The position numbers and the translations under genes are program-made. From assembly GCA_012295275.1 (NCBI GenBank), contig CM022668.1, positions 13,223,022 through 13,238,021 on the forward strand: a DNA stretch of 15,000 nucleotides, in the 5' to 3' direction. The notes beneath the pieces are model-generated. The model ran no database searches, was not told where the DNA came from, and worked only from the letters and a program-made list of their open reading frames with translations. Positions 7,356 through 15,000 of this stretch are shown here, one piece after another (the stretch's first letter is position 1; every line of letters begins with the position of its first letter). The stretch is from Chrysomallon squamiferum (Eukaryota; Mollusca; Gastropoda; Neomphalida; Peltospiridae).

Positions 7356-7529
7356 ATGGCGGTGATGTCGATTTGTTTTGGCAGCCATTTTAATTTGGCA
7401 CAGTGCATCCTGTCATACCTGAAAGAATTCCTGAACGTGGTGGTGTTCTTTATCTCAGCCATCTTCTCCCTTGTCGTCTGGCTTTGCTTACTTTCGTTAC
7501 AAAACTGTGTACCGATTTATCTGCCGTAA
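7356..7529 (+). CDS. 57-codon ORF with one predicted membrane span, unrecognised
   Basis: ATG at 7356 (G at +4, second in-frame ATG at 7365), stop TAA at 7527-7529. After a short polar start (MAVMSICFGSHFN), residues about 14-26 form an amphipathic stretch (LAQCILSYLKEFL). Residues 27-48 are continuously hydrophobic (NVVVFFISAIFSL, then VVWLCLLSL), long enough to cross a membrane. Through the core most codons end in C or G (ATC CTG, TTC CTG AAC GTG GTG GTG TTC), unlike the AT-rich surroundings, which is what real coding sequence would show. An in-frame TAA directly precedes the ATG, so an upstream part would need a splice. Against this call, a minus-strand ORF with a better start context overlaps it. 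Confidence 0.25.
   Translation: MAVMSICFGSHFNLAQCILSYLKEFLNVVVFFISAIFSLVVWLCLLSLQNCVPIYLP
7419..7462 (-). CDS. Candidate minus-strand first coding exon
   Basis: On the minus strand an ATG at 7462-7460 has a strong context (A at -3, G at +4). It encodes MAEIKNTTTFRNSF and then meets a consensus donor, TTCAG|GTATGA, at 7418. The exon would end two bases into a codon. Unspliced, the frame continues to TGA at 7340-7342 (40 codons). A start codon in good context followed within 50 bp by a good donor inside a CpG-bearing segment is the pattern of a first coding exon for a gene running toward lower coordinates. I could not find its next exon with confidence. It competes with the plus-strand ORF at 7356. 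Confidence 0.25.
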
Positions 7530-7701
7530 TCTTCCGTCTGTGTCAAATTATTATTTTACGTTTTGTGCGACTTGTTTTAGCTTGTTGCAAATATCTTTTT
7601 TTTTACGCTTCATAAAGATTTTTTTGTGCTACGTTTGTGGTTGGTTTTGGGGTATGTTGTCGTGTGTGTGTGGGTTTGTGGGAACAGTTTTATTATAAGC
7701 T

Positions 7702-7748
7702 TTTATTATTATTATTATTATTATTTATTATTATTATTATTATTATTT
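7702..7748 (+). repeat. (TTA)n microsatellite
   Basis: TTA units with one frame-shifting break near the middle. Confidence 0.9.
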
Positions 7749-8440
7749 TAAATTGTAGTTTAAATTGTAAATCTTGAAATATTCATTTTAATTGTATATT
7801 GGTTTCTGTGTTCATTTCTTTTTCACTATTTTAAAAAAAGAAAAAAACATTTATTATTAAGTTTCATAAATTTATTTATTTATTTATTTATTTACTTATT
7901 TAATATACTATTTTAATTTTGTTTGATTTTAAGTTTTATTTTTAAGAGATTTTTATATTATTTAAACATCATCTGAAACACAAACACACACACATACACA
8001 AACACATGCACATGCACACAAGCACACATGCACATGCATACATGTACAGTACAAATTTCAGGTATATATAGATTCACCAATACTTAATATATATTATATT
8101 TACATCATAATAATAATACATATCACATATACAAACACAGACATAAGGAAACGCAAAGACATGATCCTCTTTTGTTACAAAATCCATCCCAGCCATTTGT
8201 TGGGTACATTTACCCACCTCAACACATTAAATCCACACATACATACAATGTATACACATAACACACAATGTATATATATATACACACACACATATACAAT
8301 GTATAAAAAAGAACATACAACACACAACACTCCCATCCCATCTACCCACAAATGCATTTATAAACACTGCTGAATATTTTTTTTTTCTTTTTTTTTTTTC
8401 CCTCTCTTCTTTTCTTTTTTTTTTTTTTTTTTCTTGTCGT
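7749..8440. other. AT-rich and CA/TACA-rich low-complexity stretch
   Basis: TTTA units at 7866-7900, CA-, CATA- and TGCA-rich sequence from about 7976 to 8340 including short TATA runs, then pyrimidine runs at 8379-8432. The open frames here only reflect the repeat and are not genes. Confidence 0.75.
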
Positions 8441-8700
8441 CCCTTCCCATGTAAGAGAAGTTGAACCTTGAATTATCATAGATGAAAATCAGACCTCGAG
8501 AATTTTAACTTTGTAATTTGTCTCGCAAACCCCTGCTCCCACTGGGAGCAGAGAAAAGGCTCCTGGGTCGACAAAGTCTGGTAATTATCGGGTTATCGCG
8601 AAAATCAGCCACCAAGCAACAATAGACCTCAATGATTTAACAAGGTATAACAAGGACAGAGAAAGATTTCAAAGATGACAAGGCTTAGCCTTTTTTTTAT
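8440..8700. other. GC-elevated island with nested inverted repeats
   Basis: About 250 bp of mixed, CpG-bearing sequence set between long T-runs. It holds a perfect 9-bp inverted repeat with a one-base centre at 8533-8551 (CTGCTCCCA/TGGGAGCAG). The second arm could pair instead with GGCTCC at about 8558-8563. At its right edge AAGGCT/AGCCTT (8680-8692) is followed by T's to 8698, a Pol III-like stop. No A/B box, snRNA or tRNA pattern is recognised. The minus strand has a 42-codon open frame without a start. It may be a structured RNA, an exon or an old mobile-element fragment. Confidence 0.3.
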
Positions 8701-8828
8701 TATTATTATTATTATTTTTTTTTTTAAAGCAGTTTTAAACCACCAACACACTGTTTTGGATTTATATTGTATATAGTTATTTACCGAGCATCTTTTTTTC
8801 TTTTTTTTCTTTTCTTTTCGTCTTCAAG

Positions 8829-8855
8829 AGATCATGAAGTACATTTATCAGGCAG
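8829..8855 (+). other. Candidate 27-nt microexon
   Basis: A long pyrimidine tract (about 8791-8825) ends at AAG (8826-8828). The following 27 nt end CAG directly before GT at 8856. Its length is a multiple of three, and one frame is open (codons reading IMKYIYQA). It could equally be a chance AG/GT pair; the donor (CAG|GTTTTT) is weak beyond its first bases. Confidence 0.12.
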
Positions 8856-8859
8856 GTTT

Positions 8860-9710
8860 TTAGTCTTTTATTTTCGTGTTAAACTGATGAGATAGTAAAG
8901 TTTTGAGGTTGTTGTTTTCTGCAGTTTTTTTTTAGTTTAAATGTTCTCGGAGTATAGGTTTATAATTAATTTGTTTATGCAAGGTTACAGATAAACGACA
9001 CATTTTGATGTGTGATGATGTCTGATGCTCTGTACTCTCAGTTGTTGATTATTGGTTGGGTAGGGTGTAGTGCTGAGTTTTGTTAGGCAATGAGATCTAA
9101 AAGTTGATGTAGAAAGACTGACTTCTTTTTTTTTTTATTAATGTCTGTTGTTTTTGTTTGGTTTTTTTGTGTGTTTTTTCATGTTAATGAGGAAGTGGAT
9201 AATAAATAAATAAATAAATAAATAAGTTAATAAATAGAATAATAAGTAAATAAATAAATTAATTAATTAATTACTAGAATAATAAGTATGTAAATAAATA
9301 AATAAATAAATAATAATAATAAATAAATAAATGATGAAAAAAGAACATTAGCATTTTATATTAACATTAGGCTTACATTGGATGGACATGTTTAACAGCA
9401 GGTTTTTGTAAATCTGTAAATATCTGGTTGTTATTTGTTTATTTATTTATTTATTTATTTATTTTATTATTTTAATGTGTAGATTTGGATGGATGTGTTA
9501 AGGTGAAAATGTAAATATTTTTGTCTGTATTTTTGTATACATTTGTGTGTATGTGTGTACGTTTGTTATATATTCTGATAAAATAAGTTGCAATGGCAAC
9601 CAGCAACAAATGATCATTTATTTACTTAATTTAATAATTTGAAAAAAATAAAATAATAATATATATATATATATTAACTTTTTGTTTATTTATTTATTTA
9701 TTTAATTTCA
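8860..9710. other. AT-rich stretch with (AAAT)n arrays, no gene seen
   Basis: A mixed-composition part at 8870-9120 with a few CpG is followed by AAAT arrays at 9201-9331, a TTTA run at 9435-9470, and a TA run at 9658-9674. No credible open frame. Confidence 0.6.
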
Positions 9711-9711
9711 G

Positions 9712-9786
9712 ATTTTGACGAAACTTGCTGAAATGACAACCTGCGATGAATGTCTGACATTTTTTTAACCTGTGAAAACAATTAAA
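9712..9786 (+). CDS. Candidate terminal exon with polyadenylation signal
   Basis: A long T-rich tract ending ATTTCAG at 9711 makes a good acceptor. From the first base the frame reads ILTKLAEMTTCDECLTFF to TAA at 9766-9768, and ATTAAA follows at 9781-9786 with a T/TG-rich stretch after it. GC and CpG are raised only across these 57 coding bases. This is the layout of a short last exon, perhaps of a gene whose earlier exons lie in the 5.9-7.5 kb CpG-bearing segments. The signals are common in AT-rich DNA, however, and no upstream exon is proven. Confidence 0.25.
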
Positions 9787-10935
9787 ACTTTTTATTGTTG
9801 CTTTTGTTGCTCAATTCATAGGAGAAAATTCAAGAAATATGAATCAAGAAAAAGGACACACACACACACACACACAAAACAGACAGAAAAACGCACAGAT
9901 ACATTCACATTTCCACAAATGGACTTACCTTCATACCTACATACAAATATACTACTAAAAACCACAAAAAACAAAAACAAAAACACACAAAATGTTGCAA
10001 TATTCTTGTAATCATCACCTAGTTATCAGATTCAGTTAAATGTAAGTCTAGTATAGAAATATTATTTAGTAAATTTTTAACATTCCCTAAATGGTCATTA
10101 TTAAATTCTTCATAGGATTAAACACAATGACATATGCACACTTATTAAACATGCACACTTTCTTTTTGTTGTGACAATACATATATGTGGATGCATAGAC
10201 AAATACTAACATACATACATACATAGATACTCAATATTGTTTTTTGTTACACATATGAAATCATATTGTTGTTTTTTACAGATACACAAATGTATATATG
10301 GAAACATACCTATAATATGCATATACATACACACATACACAATTTTTATTTCTTGTACTGATACAGAAATTCAGATATGGATGGATGTATACTTAATATA
10401 GAAAAATGCTTTACAGTTATTTACAATGTGATATTGTGTACAATGACTTGTAACATGTAAAATTATTTTCAAACCGATACCATTACACAATACTGTTAAA
10501 TGTTACATCATTTGGTATTGTATTATCTTTTAATATATGTAATATGTATTATATGCACTAATATCTCTTATGATTTATATTGTTACAAATTGTTTTGAAT
10601 GTTGTCATTTAAGGGGAAAAAAAAAAAAAAAAAAAATAAGATCTCAAGAGAATTTTATCAAGCTGACTTTGTAATGAATTGTGATTCACAAATGTGAAAA
10701 TGTATTAGTTTCATTGGTTAAATGTGAAAATATTCTGTGGGAAAAAACCACACACAAAACAGCACCATATTTCTGAAGGGCATATCACTCAGTCATAAAT
10801 TACATAGCATATATATATATATATGTTTTGATATGCAAGGCGAAATGTAAAATGTTATTCACAGCATTTTGCACAAGATACATTTTCATTTAAATGAAAT
10901 TATTTTTATCTGTTCACTTGTGTATTTGTGTGTAT

Positions 10936-10938
<3 letters not shown>
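9787..10938. other. Gene-free AT-rich stretch
   Basis: Contains a CA run at 9855-9876, scattered CATA units (10200-10340), a poly-A run at 10617-10636 and a short TA run near 10808-10824. The 79-codon plus-strand frame near 9772-10011 is built of CA and AAC repeats and is not credible as a gene. Confidence 0.65.

Positions 10939-11018
<80 letters not shown>
10939..11018 (+). repeat. (GA)40 microsatellite
   Basis: 80 bp of uninterrupted GA. It is the complement of the CT arrays at 1085-1160 and 3596-3637. Confidence 0.97.
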
Positions 11019-11021
<3 letters not shown>

Positions 11022-11500
11022 TTATACATGCACATAATCACAATTTTTTAACTTAATATTATTGTTGAAAAACAGAAGTATCATCATAATTACCTTGTCA
11101 CACAATTAGATATGTTTACAAAGTCAAAAAGTTATTTATTTTTATACAAGAAAGATATAAAAAATATATATAATGTATATATTATGACATTTTATTGGCA
11201 TATGTATGTGTAATATATATAGTTATCTGACATGTCCTATGAGTTTTCACAAAATATTTAAAGTGAGACCTTCATAAGTCAAGTAGAGTAATAAGCTTTT
11301 ATTTCTGCCCATTTCAGCTTATTATTTATATTTTGTAACAACAAATGACCTTTTTTGTATGAGTAATTTCCCATTCCACCACCAGTTTTATTCAAGCTGT
11401 TACTTCTTTCATGAGCATTATAAGATAATGACAACTAACAGAAAATTAAAAAGTTATTAAAACAAATTAAAAACATAAAGCTAATAGATAATAAAATAAA

Positions 11501-11552
<52 letters not shown>

Positions 11553-12300
11553 TAAATAATAATAATAAAATAAAATAAAATAAAATAAAATAAATAAATA
11601 AACTGTTATCCAAAAGTTACTCTCATCATTTAGCAAGAAGGAATCATTTACACAAACCTTCTCAATGATGGCACAGAAAAAGCTTGGAAAAATACACAAA
11701 TTTTAATAAATCAGTCAAGAGCACTGTTTAGATTGTAAAGTAGCCCAACATAAATACCAAGAAGTATTGATCCAAAAATCCTTCATGCATCAAACCAGTA
11801 ATAAGAGGTACAGCCAATTTTTACTACCGACTTTGAAGTAAAGGCCATTACTTACTAAGATGCCTGTGTATATTTGCCTGCAAATTTTCATTTTATTTCC
11901 ACATCAATATTCATTATGGATTATCTGGATTTATTTCTCATAAATCCACTGATGGGATTACTCAGATAGTTTATTGTAGTATTAAAATTTTAGTTTATTC
12001 AAAATGTCGGTTTTATGTGTGGTGTTAAAAAATATTTTGCAGTAGAAGTGCTAATGGTGTTGATATAGGTCAAATTTGTTAATATCTTTTGTTTTTGTAT
12101 TATAAATTTGCTAATGTTATTGTTTTCTGTTTTATTTTGTTGTTTTTCTTTCCTTTGTTTCTGTTAGAAATCTCATTAGAAAAAGAACAGTTTCTTAAAA
12201 TAGACAAATAAATGTAACTGGTATTCCTTAAAATTTGATTCAAAGCAAATAAAATGGAATTTTTAAAAATTAAAGATTAAAAATAATTTTGGTATTAATA
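11019..12300. other. AT-rich stretch with (TAA)n-(TAAAA)n array, no gene seen
   Basis: Mixed AT-rich sequence with a compound array of TAA and TAAAA/TAAA units at about 11491-11602. The part at 11620-11900 has normal complexity. A minus-strand frame across 11600-11699 reads FFCAIIEKVCVNDSFLL, but it runs straight into the repeat and has no splice or start signal that supports it. Confidence 0.6.
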
Positions 12301-13146
12301 ATAATAATGTTTAAAAGAAAAAAAGTAAAATTATAAATAAATAAATAAATAATTAAATAAATAATTTTAGAAAAAAGAGAGTAAAATTCATGTTTAATAT
12401 TATAAATAATATTACTACTATCATTATTGTTATTATTATATTTATTATTATTGTTGTTGTTATTATTATTGTTATCATTTAACTAATAATTTTTTTGACA
12501 ATATTAAAACATTTAAAATCTTTTTTACATATTACTATGCATCAGATTATATATCATGTCTTATCATTCACTAAGTAGTCACAATTTTGAACCGTCCAGT
12601 GTCCACAACAGATCTTTATTTTGTCCTAACATTATTGTATTCATAAATACCGTCCATACTTACAGTATATATATTTTCTATATATTTATTAACAGCATAA
12701 TTTTTGCCAAGAAAAAAAGTATATTTTTGTGATAATTTCTGTATTTTTATGTTTAAAATTATTTTTATTAGTTTTGTCTTTTTTAAAGTTTTTTTTTTTT
12801 TTTTTTTTTAAATTTTAATATAATTTGTTTGTTTTTTTTTTTCTCATATATTTGTTAAATACAATGTGTTTGTTGTTCAGGTAATAGATCAGAAATGACT
12901 TTTTACTTATAAATACATATAATAGGGATGTTAAAATGTAAATAATAAATTCTTTAATTAGAAATATTTAAATTTTATAATTTCACATTTAATTTATTAT
13001 TTTTGTTACCAGAAAACTTCATTTTTATTATTATTTTTTTAATATAATATTTGATGTTACTCAAGAAAAAAAATACCCACCAATATAATATGTTCCTTTT
13101 TGTTATGTTCTGATTTTAGGAAAAGATAAAAATTGATAAATAATTA

Positions 13147-13197
<51 letters not shown>

Positions 13198-13930
13198 TGG
13201 GAGGATGTGTGTAAAAGACTATATGTTATAAATATTAATGAAATGTTAATTTTTTGTGAATTTCACATATGTAAATGAAACACTGACAAGTAATATTTAA
13301 ATCAACAAACAAATGCACAAAATTCACTTGCTATCAAATGACATTTGTTTTGTTTTTTTGTTATTTTGGGCGGGTGTTTTTTTTTTTTTTTTTTTCTTTT
13401 AATTACATATAATTGTATATTATATATATATAATTTTATTATTATTATTATTTTATATAATTTTTTTTTTTTTTTTCTAGTATTACATAAAAAAACCTTC
13501 TCCATCCATTATGAATAACAAATATTTATAAGTTATTAATATTATTTTTACAACTGGATTATTAAAATAATTCTTAATAAATTCTTTTGTGATCATTTCC
13601 CTTTAGGTCTGTTTTTCACAAAGATATAATTTTGTTGAACAGCAATTTTGTTTTCATTTTTTAATGATGTTTATATTCATAGTTATTTATTAATAATGAA
13701 TAATCATGATGGTGTTGTTTTATTTAACAAATTTTCTCTCATACTTCAGATCTGTACATAAATATTGTTATGTGATTCTGTATAAGTTATACTTTAAAAT
13801 AAATGTTCTTAGATGTGTAAATTTTGAATAATTGCACTGGTTCACTTGCAATAAATAAAACATCGTCATATGGGAAAGGTTCTTGTTTTGTTCTCTTTTT
13901 TTTTTTGTATAATTTTTTTTAATTTCTTTT
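12300..13930. other. AT-rich, repeat-rich stretch, no gene seen
   Basis: Holds AAAT (12331-12365), TTA/TTG (12410-12480), poly-T (12789-12809, 13378-13395), GT (13149-13196) and TTA (13438-13452) runs. CpG is nearly absent. No exon-like segment was found. Confidence 0.65.
13149..13196 (+). repeat. (GT)n microsatellite
   Basis: About 24 uninterrupted GT units. Confidence 0.95.
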
Positions 13931-13934
13931 TTAG

Positions 13935-13959
13935 TTATTATTATTATTATTATTACTAA

Positions 13960-14018
<59 letters not shown>
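13935..14018 (+). repeat. (TTA)n microsatellite
   Basis: About 84 bp of TTA units with one CTAAT break, directly before the ATG of the 14020 ORF. Confidence 0.93.
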
Positions 14019-14019
<1 letters not shown>

Positions 14020-14403
14020 ATGAACAAAACTGTGCTAGGAAATGCATCATTAATAACTGCAATAATAACGATAATAATATGGCTTATTTATATCACATTA
14101 TTATTATTATTATTGTTATTGTTATTATTATTATTGAAGAAAACCTTGGTAGTTAGTAGTAAAATAAGTATTAATAGCAATAATGAGAACAAAAACGGCT
14201 TATTGATACTTATTATAACAACAATTCGTCTCAGTTTTATCGACATGCACAAAATGTCCGAATCTCCGATCATATCCGAAAGTATTCTGTTTAATGTTTA
14301 CGAATATTGTCGATGTATTCCGAAATACAATTGTTTACATAATATAATTACTGATACCATTAGTTACGGTATTCATTTTGCGCATAACGGAGAGTTTCAT
14401 TAA
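14020..14403 (+). CDS. 127-codon ORF ending beside a consensus splice donor, uncertain
   Basis: ATG at 14020, TAA at 14401-14403. Residues about 1-40 are hydrophobic (SLITAIITIIIWLIYITLL, then Leu-only) because the frame passes through TTA/TTG repeat. Residues about 41-127 are ordinary sequence with three Cys and several Asn/Ile-rich stretches, and no family is recognised. The second half (14220-14404) has about 11 CpG, and the sequence ATTAAG|GTAAGA at 14399-14410 is an excellent donor. The true product could be an exon in another frame (one such frame is open for the last 19 codons before the donor) or a 5' untranslated exon. The length is near what chance can give in a window of this size and composition. 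Confidence 0.2.
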   Translation: MNKTVLGNASLITAIITIIIWLIYITLLLLLLLLLLLLLKKTLVVSSKISINSNNENKNGLLILIITTIRLSFIDMHKMSESPIISESILFNVYEYCRCIPKYNCLHNIITDTISYGIHFAHNGEFH

Positions 14404-14404
14404 G

Positions 14405-15000
14405 GTAAGAATTTAAATTTATTTCAAGTTCTTTTTTAAGAGAGAAAGAAAACAAAAGAAGAAACTAAAAGATGTAAAATCAAAATATAACTGAGTGGAA
14501 ATTTATTTATTTTAAATTACATTGAATTCAGTTGTAATATAAATTGGTTTAATATTAACCCTATGGTTAATAGTTTTGAATTATAACCATTTTATAGAAC
14601 TCAGTTTAAGTTCAATGATTATACATTTTTTGTTCATGTTATATTTTAGTTCCACGTCCTTTCTTAAAGACAATTTTAATGCATTATCTGTTTTCCACTT
14701 TTTATTTTACTTTCATATTAAAAATTTATATATAGTTAAACACAAAATGTTAAATCGTTTCTTGTCGCTATTTTTCTTTCTTTCTTTTATTGTTTATTTG
14801 TTCGTTTTCTAACTATTTTTTTTTCTTTTTTTTTCTCAGTCATTTACATTAGCAATTTAATCATTTTCATCATATTTTACATATCTAGCCGTCTTTTACC
14901 ACCTAAAGACTTAAATGGAGGCATCCATTGCATTTAAGTCCATCGTAAGGTTAATTTAACTGTTTCTATCTTTCACAAAGAAATAATAATTACACAGATT
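14405..15000. other. AT-rich sequence with an inverted repeat near the end
   Basis: No exon found. The 78-codon frame at 14576-14812 is hydrophobic, T-rich and without supporting signals. A 10-bp perfect inverted repeat lies at 14908-14917 and 14931-14940 (GACTTAAATG/CATTTAAGTC), enclosing a smaller one (ATGGA/TCCAT). Confidence 0.6.

Larger units (their letters stand above)
7320..7690. promoter_or_regulatory. CpG-bearing, GC-elevated segment
   Basis: About 15 CpG by hand count in 370 bp, near expectation for its composition and far above the flanking repeats. It contains open frames on both strands (7356 plus, 7462 minus) and could be a divergent promoter with first exons, or an exon of one gene. 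No clear TATA box is seen. Confidence 0.35.

Noticed and set aside
8161-8373. 70-codon frame in CA/TACA-rich sequence
   Set aside because: Composition follows the repeat (His, Thr, Tyr), and the opposite strand is equally open.
8655-8698. U6 snRNA-like words (ACAGAGAAAGATT) before a T-run
   Set aside because: The match covers only a few bases. The conserved U6 5' domain and the rest of the core are absent.
8884-8891. CTGATGAG word as a second hammerhead core
   Set aside because: No CGAAA partner and no flanking stems could be drawn.
11481-11699. 72-codon minus-strand frame
   Set aside because: Half of it is Tyr/Phe from the TAA array; the rest has no splice or start support.
13302-13505. 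67-codon minus-strand frame
   Set aside because: Lys/Ile-rich translation of T-runs and TTA repeats, with no CpG or GC rise and no signals.
14088-14273. 61-codon minus-strand frame with Asn run
   Set aside because: The antisense shadow of the TTA repeat and of the 14020 frame; no donor or acceptor supports it.

Overview
This window is eukaryotic nuclear DNA, almost certainly from an invertebrate animal. It is strongly AT-rich and crowded with di-, tri-, tetra- and pentanucleotide microsatellites: CT/GA, GT/CA, TTA, TTTA, TTTAA/TTTTA. Coding sequence comes as short exons bounded by GT-AG splice sites. The repeat load and gene style fit a mollusc, perhaps a cephalopod, but that is an inference from texture. 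No gene here fixes the species.

Bases 1-4011 hold the one gene I can support well: the 3' half of a plus-strand gene with five exons (15-197, 880-1069, 1469-1586, 2058-2152, 3893-4011). All four splice junctions keep a single reading frame, and the predicted C-terminal 234 residues end in TGA at 4009-4011. The protein starts helical and leucine-rich, possibly ARM/HEAT-like. It then has a charged linker, a Lys-rich basic tract and an acidic tail. I do not recognise the family. The four introns (682, 399, 471 and 1740 bp) are largely microsatellite.

Bases 4012-5880 are AT-rich intergenic or 3' UTR sequence with pentanucleotide and trinucleotide repeats, then a pyrimidine-rich degenerate repeat. 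From about 5885 to 7690, and again near 8440-8700, the base composition changes. CpG reappears, GC rises, and short open frames lie on both strands. These include two signal-peptide-like ORFs (5975, 6113), a single-span membrane ORF (7356) and an antisense ATG followed by a good splice donor (7462 to 7419, minus strand). This is probably the 5' end or exons of one or more unrecognised genes, or decayed mobile DNA. Sequence alone does not decide which strand is used. A possible terminal exon with a polyadenylation signal lies at 9712-9786.

Bases 9800-14000 are gene-poor and repeat-rich. Bases 14020-14404 hold a 127-codon ORF whose second half is CpG-rich and runs into a consensus splice donor; it may be a first exon of a gene beyond the window. 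No rRNA, tRNA, CRISPR array or intact transposon was found.
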